Positions 43,084-53,612 of a stretch of 64,000 nucleotides of DNA are shown here, piece by piece; the stretch's first letter is position 1, and every line of letters begins with the position of its first letter. Under the pieces are notes generated by a model, which worked only from the letters and a program-made list of their open reading frames with translations, did not search any database and was not told the origin of the DNA. The translations under genes and the position numbers were made by a program. The stretch comes from Gadus chalcogrammus. Its lineage: Eukaryota > Chordata > Actinopteri > Gadiformes > Gadidae. The stretch is taken from positions 3,037,887-3,101,886 of the forward strand of contig NC_079418.1 in assembly GCF_026213295.1 (NCBI RefSeq), read 5' to 3'.

Positions 43084-44244
43084 TTAAAAAAAAGTCTCAA
43101 TCACTCTTCGACGCGCAAGAAAACCAGCCGCGTAGTTATGAGGGAGGCCGTCCTCACACCGATCTTCCTCATCGTCATCGTCCTCAACGTCCTCCGGTTC
43201 AAGCAATGCCACCCCAGCCTTAGCTGCAATGTTGTGCAACATAGCCGTCACACAAATCACGGCGCATGACTTGGCTGGAGAAAACTGGAGCCCTCCGCCT
43301 GACTTGTGAAGGCATCTGAAGCGCAACTTCCACCTCCCGATGGTGTGCTCAACGATGCACCGGGCCAGACGGTGGGCTTCGTTGTATTCCTCATCACGGA
43401 CGTCTCCCGGGTTATTCACAGGTGTGAAGAGGTGAGGGCGAAGAGGATATCCACTGTCTCCGAGGAGCCGCCACTCTCCCCTGGAGGCTGCAGCCAGCCG
43501 GCCGATGGAGGATTCGCGGAAGACGAAGGAGTCGTGTGTGCTCCCAGGCCATCTCGCCACGACATCAAGGATGATGCCCTGATGGTCGCACACCACCTGA
43601 CAATTCACAGCGGCATATCCCTTCCGGCATATGAACACATGGGCATCCACATGGGGCGTCAGAATGGGAACTAAGGTTCCGTCCACGGCTCCGGCCACTT
43701 GAGGGATGCGGAACGACCGAAAGAAATCTTCTTGGGTCGCCCGCATCTCGTCCCTGGTGGGGAAATGGACGTGCTGCGGAACCAGTCGGAGGAGGCTGTA
43801 CGTCACTGCCTGGATCGACCTGCAGACTGACGCCTTGGACAGGCCCTGGCCATCTCCGACGACCTGCTGAAAGCTCCCTGTGGCGTAGAACCTGAGGGCG
43901 GCCAAGAGCTGTACTTGCGGTGTGAGCGCAAAGTTCCTCCTGGTTGCGCGTCTCAGGTCTTCGCTGATCGTCCCAAGAAGCTGTCTGATCAGCTCCCTGG
44001 GCAGCCTGTAGCGCTGGATGACTGCAAAGTCATTGTAGACCTCGAGGGGGTCAAAGTTGTCCCGGATTTGAGCATTAATTGCAACAAGGCGACTCCGGGG
44101 ACGCCTCGGCCTCTCGGACTCTCTCTCTCTCTTTCTCTCTCTCTCTCTGTCTCTCTCTCTCTCTCTCTCTTGCTCACGGAGCGCTAGCACACGCTGTCTA
44201 CCAGCCATTATTTGCACTGACGTAGCCTGCATGGCCCCTTGCAC
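43084..44244 (-). CDS. HARBI1-like Harbinger transposase
   Basis: 386 residues with no break. The enzyme cuts out and inserts the Harbinger element. A charged N-terminus with Arg-Glu repeats (residues 24-46) comes from a GA microsatellite (44120-44172). A helix-turn-helix-like region (VQLLAALRFYATGSFQQVVG) precedes the DDE_4 domain, with Asp188 in GAVDGT, Asp263 in LLGDSGYPL and Glu299 in IVEHTIGRWK. The family-typical HNIA follows in AVICVTAMLHNIAAK. Length fits HARBI1-like proteins (about 350-400 residues). The first Met gives a 13-residue leader; Met at residue 13 (MAGRQRV) is an alternative start. Confidence 0.93.
   Translation of the reverse strand: MQGAMQATSVQIMAGRQRVLALREQERERERDRERERKRERESERPRRPRSRLVAINAQIRDNFDPLEVYNDFAVIQRYRLPRELIRQLLGTISEDLRRATRRNFALTPQVQLLAALRFYATGSFQQVVGDGQGLSKASVCRSIQAVTYSLLRLVPQHVHFPTRDEMRATQEDFFRSFRIPQVAGAVDGTLVPILTPHVDAHVFICRKGYAAVNCQVVCDHQGIILDVVARWPGSTHDSFVFRESSIGRLAAASRGEWRLLGDSGYPLRPHLFTPVNNPGDVRDEEYNEAHRLARCIVEHTIGRWKLRFRCLHKSGGGLQFSPAKSCAVICVTAMLHNIAAKAGVALLEPEDVEDDDDEEDRCEDGLPHNYAAGFLARRRVIETFF
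44120..44172. repeat. CT/GA microsatellite inside the transposase gene
   Basis: An imperfect CT run is read on the minus strand as alternating Arg and Glu codons. Its length is likely to vary between copies. Frame is kept only if it changes in multiples of three. Confidence 0.9.
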
Positions 44245-44819
44245 TATATAGGCCTATGTTCCGAGACTAATTACTACAACCTGCCAACGAATAATGTTAA
44301 TTAAATGCGTCATACCTCCACAACACTATCAACACGTTAACAATCAGTCAGACACTAGGTTATGTTAAACAGTTAATTTGTTAAGGGTAGGCCTATATCA
44401 AACTAATTGCCGGTGTTTCCACATGTATTAGGCCCTATAGTCTTTATTATTATTATATAGAAGTAGTCCTATATTTAAACCTACTTTTTAATGATGCTAT
44501 GTAGCCAGACATCTTTTTCCTTTCAAGGATTTAAACCAAGAGTAATTTTAACAGCCTTAACCCCAAAACATGCACATATTTTGCACGACAATAAAAGCAA
44601 CAGAGGCGCTCATCTATTGCGGCCACTGAAGTGTGCTATATCATTTGTGGAGACCATTGTGGTTCATATAGTTCAGCTGCAGTTGATAGAAACATTGCGA
44701 AACATAGTGATTGCATGATTTTCACACTGTTACGACTGCGTCGTCGTCAGTAAAAGAATGACAAATGAACATCATGTTTGAAAAAAGGTTTTTTTATTTC
44801 AAAACTCAAAGAATAAACG

Positions 44820-45135
44820 GTTCAAAGATGCCCACACCAACAAGCAACATTTTAAGAAGTGTGGGGGGGAATAGCTGACATAACTGCGGTCACTGGCAAC
44901 ACTAGGTCCGATGTGGAGCGAAAAAGAAAGCGTTCGAAGTTCGACAGCAAACTTCCTCAACGAGGAAGTACGCGCCATGGCCATACAGTCTTCCATGGCA
45001 TCCCCGGGGGAATGGATATCCATGCGGGTATCACGGAAGAGGGAGATCCTTCACGTGAGCAATGGCAGGAGGATGAGGAACCCAGGATCCCCCAACAGTC
45101 CACCTCGGCTGGCCCACCTCCCTACCCGTCACATC
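44820..45135 (+). pseudogene. inverted partial copy of the Harbinger Myb-like gene
   Basis: The plus strand reads AHTNKQ, GEIADITAVTGNTRSDV and HGIPGGMDIHAGITEEGDPS. It closely matches the Myb-like protein encoded on the minus strand at 45275-46054. It lacks the start and end of the gene and is frameshifted. Pairing with the intact gene forms a hairpin with arms of roughly 300 bases or more. Confidence 0.85.
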
Positions 45136-45204
45136 TAAAAAGAGAACAAAAAAGCCTTATGAAAACGTGTTCACAGTTCATTCAACTTTCCCAAAACACA
45201 CACA

Positions 45205-45206
<2 letters not shown>

Positions 45207-45262
<56 letters not shown>
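45207..45262. repeat. TA microsatellite
   Basis: A pure TA run of about 55 bases lies between the inverted Myb fragment and the intact Myb gene, in the loop of the predicted hairpin. Confidence 0.95.
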
Positions 45263-45263
<1 letters not shown>

Positions 45264-45274
45264 TGAAAATATGT

Positions 45275-46054
45275 TTAGCATATACTGAAAAATATCACCT
45301 TGCTGCTCCGGGTCTCCTCCTCGAGGGCAAGCTGACGTGCCATAATGTCCAACTTTGCCCTCTTCAGCACAATCACCTCTTTATGGTAATCGGCGGATTC
45401 CCGGAGCAGACCACACACGTCCCTCAGCAGAGCCACCTTCTCCCTCTCCAACTCCACCAGGTCTTGGCTGCATTGGCAGCCACGAACGATGATGGAGGCG
45501 GTGGCAGTGGAGGCGGTGGAAGGGGTGGAGATGGTAGCCGAGGTGGACGGTGCGGTCATGACGGGTAGGGAGGTGGGGGCAGCCGAGGTGGACTGGTGGG
45601 CAATCCTGGGTTCATCCTCCTCCTGCAATTCCTCACGTGAAGGATCTCCCTCTTCAGGGATACCTGCATGGATATCCATTCCCCCGGGGATGCCGCGGGA
45701 GGCTGAGAAGCCTATGATGGCCATGGCTCGCTCTTCCTCGTCGTTGAGGGCCTGCGCCGTGTTCACCCCGGCACCAGTCAAATTAGTTTGCTGTCGACAT
45801 TCAGACGCTTTCTTTTTCGTTAGACTTACAAAGTCTTGCCATTTATTTCGGACATCCACATCGGACCTAGTGATGCCAGTGAGCGCAGTCATTCTCTCTG
45901 CTATTTCTCCCCACTTCTTAGTTTTTTGCTTGTTGGTGTGGGCACCTTTGAAGCGGTCAAATAATATGCCTTTGTTGGCCTCCACCTCCTCCAGCAGAAT
46001 GTTAATCTCTTCTGCCTTAAACATATACCTCCTCTTTTTCCCTTTGTCCGCCAT
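45275..46054 (-). CDS. Harbinger Myb/SANT-like DNA-binding protein
   Basis: 259 residues, uninterrupted. In Harbinger systems this partner binds the transposon ends and carries the transposase into the nucleus. The N-terminal 90 residues form a Myb/SANT-like domain: FKAEEINILLEEVEANKGIL, KTKKWGEIAERMTALTG and VDVRNKWQDFVSLTKKK. The middle is Ser/Thr/Ala-rich. The C-terminus has a leucine-rich coiled coil (DLVELEREKVALLRDVCGLL) suited to dimer or transposase contact. It starts about 590 bases inside the right transposon end and reads away from it, in the same direction as the transposase gene. Confidence 0.9.
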   Translation of the reverse strand: MADKGKKRRYMFKAEEINILLEEVEANKGILFDRFKGAHTNKQKTKKWGEIAERMTALTGITRSDVDVRNKWQDFVSLTKKKASECRQQTNLTGAGVNTAQALNDEEERAMAIIGFSASRGIPGGMDIHAGIPEEGDPSREELQEEDEPRIAHQSTSAAPTSLPVMTAPSTSATISTPSTASTATASIIVRGCQCSQDLVELEREKVALLRDVCGLLRESADYHKEVIVLKRAKLDIMARQLALEEETRSSKVIFFSIC

Positions 46055-47157
46055 TTTCTAGAGGCCTTACCCTATTTCCGGAGGGGCTTTTATAGCCAAT
46101 CAAATTATCAATCAAGGAAACCCTTGCGGAATCAGATTAAGTCGGCTCTCTTTGCTGCGCAAAGCATGTTTCAGAAATCAGCCCATTAAGATAAATGTAG
46201 TTGTCACACAAGCTATTTTTAATTTTTTGTCATATGGAATTATTTCAGGGGGGGAAATGCCGTGAAACGCACAGTGCATTCAGGATTAGGACTGATATAT
46301 GTCGGTTTAAGCCTAATCAATTGTGTTTTAATGTCTTTAGCATTCATATAATTGCAGTCTATTTTTTTCGTAGGCTACTCTGCTGTTGTCCTTGATGGGG
46401 ATATATTTTAACCCTTTTTAAAACAATTTTCCTGCGACATTCCTGCGTCTCCCCCTCCTACGGAGCCCATTTCAGCACCGTGTCAGTAGACAGTTACAAT
46501 CCTACGACGTCGTGAGTGCAGCGAATGCGCGTTCACGTTACGAGGAGTTTCGGGAAACGCTCCAAAGAAATTATCGATGGATCGCAAGATCCATCGTGAG
46601 AATGATCGTACGAGCGAAGATCCATCGTTATCGGGAAACGGGGCCCTGATGTCTTTGGTTAACTGGAAGTTGTTTATTTGTTTATTTAGCCCAGAGCATG
46701 GGATAAGTTCCCGTGTAGCAATTAACAAGAACCTCGATCAACCAACAAATCCATTCGAAGACCCAATATGGCAAGCTTCATATCCAAGGCCAGCTGCCGT
46801 GGATGTTGAGCTCGCCCGTGATTTATCCTCCCGGATCCTCGGCCCTCCGATGCAGCAGCCAATCACGTCCGGGGACAGGCACATCAAAATTAACATAATG
46901 GTCAACAAATCACACGCGGGGAAAAACACATGATCATTAGCATGAGCATCGACAAACTGAGGATTTTACCCATGAGGGCGCGGTGTCAATCAGCAACCGT
47001 ACAGCGATCTGATTGGATGACGGATCCGTCGCTGCATTTTTCAACTTTCTGACAGAGCCGAAGGCTCCAACGGAACATACGGATCCACAATGCATTGCGC
47101 GTCCGTCCCCATTAAAGTCAATGGGGATCACGCAACGGACGCATGTAGTGGGCACGG

Positions 47158-48089
47158 GGCGTAACAACCGTAACAATGGGACTGTTACTTAGGCCTACCT
47201 TTCTGACCATGTTAATTAGATTTACATTTTGGGATTCAAACAACAGGCCCACCTCGTAATATGGATAGCCTCCCACATAGCAAAAGTACTCCGCGCCAGA
47301 TCCGCCGCGGAGGTATCGCGGCTTCCGGAACGGGCCCGCGAAACGGACCCGTATCGGGGTCCACTTGCACGCCGCGTTGGATCCGCCACGGAGGTGGATC
47401 GCGGACCCGCCGTGGCTCCGCGCTGCCTCCGCTCCGCATCCACGACTAAAACCTTACCTCCGCGACGGGTACGTTCGGGACCCGTAAATTGATGCATACA
47501 TCCGTCGCGGACCCACAACGGACCCACAACGGACTCATACAAATCGTGGCTCATCCGGCCCGGATCCGTTTGTCCTTCCAAAATTCCTTCTGTTCTCGTG
47601 TAGGATAAAATAGGATAAACTAAACTATTTGATAAAACTAAAAACTATCGCTAGAACTAGGCCTACTACAGCAATATAGCCCTAAAGCTTAAATCTGCAT
47701 TGCATATTTTCAACCTTACAATACAATAGGCCTAACAGAAAAGGTTCAATTCAAAACATCAGTTTACTGTACAAAAGTAATAACTTCTCAATGGAAAATG
47801 GACATTTATGGAAAGATACCGGTTATAGCCTATTCTGTTTTTGCTAACCTGTTAAATGAATGTGGCTACATTCATTTTGTGGTCAGAAACTCATTTAGTG
47901 CTTTACCGGCCTATAGTGCATACATTTTATATATTAGGCTACATCTTCAATGAAATTCAATAAAATGTTGTGCAATGCACAGCTAAAATATCAGAAAATT
48001 AAAAACTGGTTAACAACAAGAATCCAACGTTCAATAATTTGAGTAATTTTTTTATTCATTATGTTCTCAACTGCTTCATTACGGCTTCA
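47158..48089. other. CpG-rich block, then AT-rich non-coding DNA
   Basis: 47270-47580 is unusually CpG-rich, with repeated GGATCCGCC- and GACCCACAACG-type blocks. Similar motifs and the CCCACATAGC edge recur near 58140-58430, so it is probably a repeat family. 47600-48089 is AT-rich and unassigned. Opposing open frames in the CpG-rich block are judged chance. Confidence 0.5.
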
Positions 48090-51000
48090 CTACGGCTGTG
48101 AGGGACATGTCGGGGGACGGACACCTCCTCGTCTCTTTGTCGAACGATCCATGGCCAGGTTAAACCACCTGATGGTGTGCTTTGTGACCTCCGCATCGGT
48201 GACGGACTTTGTGAGGGAGTTTTTCCTCACAGCACCTGAAATCAGACAAATATGTTTATGTTTATGGTATGTAGCATTCAAAGCCAAGTAGGCTAACACA
48301 ATACAATAGGTAAGGAGATTAAATAATAATAATTAAAAAAATTACAAAAAAACCTGACTTGCTAAGTTATGAAGGTTGTGGGGATCAAAATAAGAGGTGG
48401 GTAAACTAAGAATTTGAGAATTTGGGTAAATTAAGAATTTGTGATCAGGGCAAGGTGTGCCATGATTAAAAGGACATCCAAAATGTTCAAACAATATCAG
48501 TTGTATTAAATGTTTCCCTGATCAGAGCACATATGTTGTGATGTTGATAGGTTTTCAATGTAGTGAGTCCCCGGGACCCACAGGTGGCGAGTTGGGTGGG
48601 TCCCTGAGAAATTCAATGGGTCCCGACTCCCCAGTTTAAAAAATGTGTTTCTTTTTTATTATTATTCTATTTCTTAAATTTAATTAATAGTGTTAAACTC
48701 CTTGATGGTGTATGATATGGTTATAATAAACGGATATATTAATGTATGTTCAAAATGTGGAATGCGCGATGTATGCGCAGGCGCCGTTTGGGCATAACAA
48801 TATGGCGGCTGCCGTTCAATGTAGTTTTCATCACCACCACCGGATTATGTTTCATTTATTTCATTACAGCACGTCCCCTAAACGTTACAACATAATCGAC
48901 ACGAATGAGCACAGCATCGAGCAGTGGAAACGTGGGTTTATTTACTATGAAGTTTGTATTTTTAATTGTTGAAATGAAATCAGCGGTGACGAGCTAGTTG
49001 TTTTGGTAGCGGCTAAATTAGCATGTCGCGATACTTTGTACAGGGGATCACGTCTGCGCCGAATAGATGCGCAGAGGGTTGAAACAGCGCTTGTCCGGTC
49101 TGCTCACAAGAAGGTTTCTTTGGCCAGTTACTGTGATTAAACACGAGTTGTTTAATGTTCACAATGTATCGTTTTTCATAGGGAAAATTAGATGCGTCCC
49201 CGGGACGCATGGATAGTTTGTTTAGTGCGTCCTTTCAGATTTTAATGCGTCAGGGACGCCGGACGCGTACCTAGCAACATCACTAAATCGGGGTGGTTTT
49301 GTAATGTTTTTAATTTTGTAGGGTCCAACAGATACTGTAGGCTACATTCTATTTGAAGAAGACTAAATCCAAAACACACCGCTGCCGAACGGCACGCCTC
49401 AAAACAGAACATTTCTATGTAGGCCTACACCCCCCACAGCGGCGGCGGCGATGCGCCGCTGTCACGTTAAAATTGTACCGGCCTACGTCATCAGTTGTTT
49501 ACATCTTGACAACCTGCCGACAACATTCGGCTCATGTTTCCAAAAGACGAAATAACATAATACAGATAACAGATCGCTAGATAACACTTGTTTTTACTTT
49601 ATATTTGTATTGTATTTAATTGTTTAATCGAGGCGATCGCGTCAAATGACGTAGGAATGTACAAGAACCTTCCTACGTCATTTGATGCGATCGCCCGTTT
49701 CCCGGCAACAGACGATCGCGTCGTCTTTTGCTATTCGATTAAACAATTAAATACAATACAAATATAAAGTAAAAACAAGTTTTATCTAGCGATCCGTTAT
49801 CTGTATTATGTTACTTCGTCTTTTGGAATGTTTCGAATGTTTTTTGCAACCTGCCCGGCAACAGACGATCGCGTCGTCTGTTGCGAGGCAGGTTGTCAAG
49901 ATGTAAACAACTGATGACGTAGGCCGGTACAATTTTCGCCCCCGGTACAATTTTAACGTGACACCGCCTTGCTACACTTCACGCCACTGTCTACATAATG
50001 CTACACAACGCCACAGACAATCAATATTACTTTGAATTATATACTTACTGAAAAGCAAGCTCTTTGCCGACATCTGGCTGAAGGCCTTTTTGGTGTTCAC
50101 ACCTTTCCAGTTGATCTGGTGGGACACGTCGTCTGTGTAAAGCTGGCCAAGAATGTTCCAAGTCACCCTCTTCAAATCCTGGCCTCCAATTGTGGCCAAA
50201 GAAGCAATCTAAAAGGCAAATATATATATATGTATTTTTTATATCAGCAAGGTAAACAATTCTAAGCTTATGCATCCCGAAATGTAGAAAAACAAAAACG
50301 TCTATATTTGTACTATTTGCTCTCAAGAAAAAAATCCTGTTCCCTTGAATTGTTCTTTTTCTAAACATGTACTTGGCTCACACTCTCATGGACATGTGCC
50401 ACCTTACACACAATGTCATACCAGGTAGACTGTCGCTCACTGACACAATCTGGGAAAAGGGGGTTCAGGACAGGCCTGTTTAGTGCTGCTTCAATAGAAT
50501 ACTTGCAATAATCATGGACAATCAATATACCTAATAGCATTATAGCATGGACCATTCATATTAAGAAGACTCACTATTCTCTGTCGAGCTGGGTGGTTTG
50601 AGGGTTCTTTTAAAAACACCTCAAATGCCTCCACTGCCTCCAGGTGTTCCAACGGGAGATTAATATTTTCAGGCATCTCAACTTCTGGCCCCGGGGTGCT
50701 GTTCATCCTGCTGCAGAGGTAGTTGACCTTTGCACGAGCTGGTCTTGCTGCTGTTTAATCGTCTCCAGCAGGTTCAGGATGTGGACTTCAGCCACTGATG
50801 ACAAACATGAAACATAGCTAAAATGTAGTGTGTGAAATACATCACGTTTCAGTGCTTATCCTCATTACTCACAATACTGACATTAGTTATTGATAAAGTT
50901 TGAAGAAAATATGTGAGAGTTGTCATAATTTCTTCCAAAATCTGTAGCATAGAATGACCCTCCAGTATTTGCCAGTTATTGCTTACCAGAGCAGGGAATG

Positions 51001-53023
51001 GACTCATTCATTCTTCCCCCTCGCCATGTTGGTCCGATGGCGGGGATTGAAGAAGGCTCCTCTGTTGGCCGCAGGCTCAGGGTTGATGTCGGGGGTGGAG
51101 GGGGTGGAGGGAGAAGAGGGAGAAGAGGAGGGACTGCCGTTCCTGGCCCAGAGGGGGAAAGAATTGTATTAAATCAGTCATCTGTTAATCATGACTGATA
51201 ATACACATGGGACCGTTCTATTCACTAATATTTCAGAGATCAGTCCTTACCTTGAGTAACTCTCCGGAATTGTTTTGGCAACGGTTGTTGCGGTCCTGCC
51301 CCATGGTGAGGTGCTAAGGGAAAGAAATTGTTATTAAATGATTGTGATTTGTTAACCATGGTAGACTGTCAGCTAGAGGACCAAACAATTGCAAACGAAA
51401 AATCTCTGGTCATGCTCTGGTTGTGCATTCATTTGTATGTTGCAACATTTTGGAATGCACTACCTATTTAAATCCCATGAATGGATTGACGATGTATTTC
51501 AATACAATTTGGTATTGATGAATGATAAATATTGCATGAATGCAGATGTTTTTAATCGACAAAATATGTGGCTGACATTTAGATATTTTTACAAAAAAAA
51601 AAAGTTACAATTTCAGTGGAGTATGCAGAAAATCTAAGATGGTAATGCAGTTGCAATCTGTTGATTTGAAACAGAGTGACCATTGCTGTGTTAATATAGA
51701 TGGGGCCACTGTATTCAATATTATTTCGGAGATCAGTCTTTACCTAGACAGTTTTCCTCAAGTCGAGGAGAGACTCTGCTGCTGCTGCCTGGCCCTCGGC
51801 GAGATGTTGGAGCTGGAGGAATGGATACAAGGTGAGGTGATTATCTTTAGCACTAAGAATGTTAACCATATCTTAATATTAAAGTTATGATTATGTTATT
51901 TCTGATGGCAGGAGATTATCCCTTACTCTGCCAGTGCAATTGGCCACCATCTTCACTCTCATCAGAGTCCCCAAAGTGATGCCTGTTAAATAACCATATT
52001 ATATTATTATTGGGGTGACTGTAATCCCAAAATTGCCAAATATACATACAGTATAGCACAAACATCTCTGGTCTATTTTTGAATGCTACGGGAAATATCC
52101 TTCCTATCAATACAAAAACATAAACAGGACAGAACACACTTACACTGCCTTCCTTTGTCGTTTATCTGGCGGCCCACACTCCTCCTCTGCCTCAGACTGA
52201 AGATCAGTGGTGTTGCAGCCCGTCTGGTACTTCTCCATTAGCCTACAGGCATCTTTGTAGTTGTCTAAAATTGAATATGTTAAAATGATCATAAGGTTGA
52301 AATTAGCTGCAATATTATTACTAAAGATACGTAAACTAGGCACAAAAAGTAAGCAAACTTGTGTTTGGTTGATATTTTCATTGCTATAACAATGCTTTTT
52401 AGCAAGAAAACTTACATCGTTGGAAAGCCTGAAACCTCCCCTTTTAAATGATGCCACATTTGTAAGGAACATGCATTTGTGGTATGAGCAGCAGAGCTGA
52501 ATGGGTAGGTTGCGCCCAAGAAAAATGTGCCAAACAGCATTCTGCCATTGACTCTTAGTTTGAGCTTTTGGTATTCCCAGGCGATGCCAATCAGGGACAA
52601 TGGCAGAGCGCTGAGAGTCAGAGTCAGAGTCAGAGAGTCAATGGCAGACTGCTGTTTGGTACATTATTCTTGGGCGCAACCTCCATACTCAGCACTGCTG
52701 CTCATACCACAAATTAAAGGAACATTTTAAACAATGCAAGACAATTTTCACAACATAGACAGAATATGTTATTCCAAGCAGAAGGAGAAGAAACCATCAC
52801 ATTTTCTTTAAACTACAGTTTTATGAATTGGCATACCACAAGTTCTGATGACCATGATGTCATATTTTGGCCAGTTTGACTCTGGTGTCTCACTGTTGGC
52901 CGCTGCCCTTTTGGCACGTTCGGTGTTTTTATATTTTGGCCAGTACACCATCCCGTCATCACACCAATTTTCCGGGACCACAGCAATGTCCCCGTTGGCG
53001 AACTTAATGAGATGAAAACTCAT
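48090..53023 (-). CDS. DUF4806-like partner protein of the EnSpm/CACTA-like element, multi-exon
   Basis: Exon 1 (53023-52837) starts MSFHLIKFANGDIAVVPENW and has YWPKYKN. Exon 2 (52264-52144) reads DNYKDACRLMEKYQTG, ending KRQRKA. Exon 3 (51982-51927) follows with acidic HHFGDSDESEDG. Ser/Pro- and Gln-rich exons lie at about 51820-51030, and a helical stretch (VAEVHILNLLETIKQQQDQL) at about 50800-50720. The conserved domain has ATIGGQDLKRVTWNILGQL and INWKGVNTKKAFSQM in the exon 50208-50049, then AVRKNSLTKSVTDAEV and IRWFNLAMDRS in the last exon 48235-48090. I recognise this as DUF4806, common in fish transposons beside a Tnp2-like gene. The middle exons and one possible frame shift near 50730 are unresolved. 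Function unknown, perhaps DNA binding. Confidence 0.65.
48539..49290. mobile_element. possible MITE with GTGATGTTG ends
   Basis: GTGATGTTGATAGGT at the left pairs with ACCTAGCAACATCAC at the right (one or two mismatches). It lies in the last intron of the DUF4806-like gene. No target duplication is seen and no gene is inside. Confidence 0.45.
49455..49968. mobile_element. palindromic MITE with TGTCACGTTAAAATTGTACCGG ends
   Basis: The ends TGTCACGTTAAAATTGTACC and GGTACAATTTTAACGTGACA are perfect inverted repeats of at least 22 bases. The halves are near-complements throughout, with GCGATCGC-type blocks repeated. A related partial copy is at 56456-56815, starting CACTGTCAC. CACT-type starts suggest an EnSpm/CACTA-derived MITE. 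It sits in an intron of the DUF4806-like gene. Confidence 0.75.
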
Positions 53024-53071
53024 CCTTAATGTAGAAAGAAAGAAAAATTATTTGTCATGCAAAAAAAAGAA

Positions 53072-53072
<1 letters not shown>

Positions 53073-53127
<55 letters not shown>
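53073..53127. repeat. TG microsatellite
   Basis: A pure TG run of about 55 bases next to the L2 3' fragment. Confidence 0.95.
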
Positions 53128-53130
<3 letters not shown>

Positions 53131-53260
53131 ATACATTTAATTTAGAGGCGCCTTTAAAGACACCCAAGGTCACCTTACAGAGCATATAGTCATCATAAAT
53201 CGTTTAAAAAACAAGACATTGTGGAAAAAATAAAATAAAATAAAAAAATAATAAATAAAA
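53131..53260 (-). repeat. L2-type LINE 3' UTR fragment
   Basis: It matches 56845-56960, including GAGGCGCCTTT and CACCCAAGGTCACCTTACA. It has only untranslated sequence, so it is a very short 5'-truncated insertion on the minus strand. Confidence 0.75.
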
Positions 53261-53339
53261 CAAAAACAAGACACGTAGTGTATACCTGGAAAAATACCAC
53301 CTTTTCTGAAATACTTACAGCAAGAGTAATGAAGTAATG

Positions 53340-53605
53340 GAAGTCATAGTCAGAAGTCAGTAGTCAACCATATTATTAAGAGTTTTAACTTGAACTGATT
53401 GTTTAAACTGATTGATTTATTGAACTGATTCATAGGCAGTAGTCAACTATATAATTCGTTTTTAACTTGAACTGATTGTTCAAACTGATTGATTGATTGA
53501 ATGAACTGATTCATAGTCAGTAGGCAACTATATAATTAGAGTTTTTAACTTGAACTGATTGTTTAAACTGATTGATTGATTGAACTGATTGTTTTTTTTA
53601 TTCAT
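53340..53605. repeat. minisatellite, about three 80-90-base units
   Basis: Units share TTTTAACTTGAACTGATTG, AAACTGATTGATT and CATAGGCAGTAGTCAACTAT. It lies just 3' of the Tnp2-like gene. Confidence 0.8.
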
Positions 53606-53612
53606 TATGTAT

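Larger units (their letters stand above)
42469..46645 (-). mobile_element. 4.2-kb Harbinger transposon with both genes open
   Basis: The ends GGCCCCGTTTCCCGA and TCGGGAAACGGGGCC are inverted repeats. CAG on the left and CTG on the right are the CWG-type 3-bp target with one mismatch. The target AAAACCAGACGTTTTTGG in repeat B copy 1 resembles the AAAACACCWGGTCTTTT-type site described for a zebrafish Harbinger. Both required proteins, a HARBI1-like transposase and a Myb-like protein, are uninterrupted and on the same strand. An extra inverted Myb gene fragment lies between them. This may be a potentially active copy. Confidence 0.88.
42427..46990. mobile_element. repeat B copy 2, split by Harbinger
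   Basis: The left part 42427-42468 ends AACATAAAACCAG. After the Harbinger element it resumes CTGATGTCTTTGGTTAACTGG and ends near GTCAATCAGCAACCGTA. Its insertion into MITE A at ACGCGAT suggests it is itself mobile, but its class is not known. Confidence 0.6.
42217..47157. mobile_element. MITE A copy 2, split by repeat B
   Basis: Left half 42217-42425 and right half 46991-47157 together match the 5756-6125 element. The left half starts CCCACTACATTCGTCCG and stops at ACGCGATT. The right half resumes AGCGATCTGATTGG and ends ACGCATGTAGTGGG. The repeated GCGAT at the join looks like a duplication made when repeat B inserted. Confidence 0.75.

Noticed and set aside
44859..45568. Plus-strand open frames with Ile-Tyr repeats and Gly-rich ends
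   Set aside because: They read through the TA microsatellite and the complement of the Myb-like gene.
47222..47581. Overlapping Arg-rich frames on both strands
   Set aside because: CpG-rich repeat with repeated GGATCC and CGGACC motifs; frames are open by composition.
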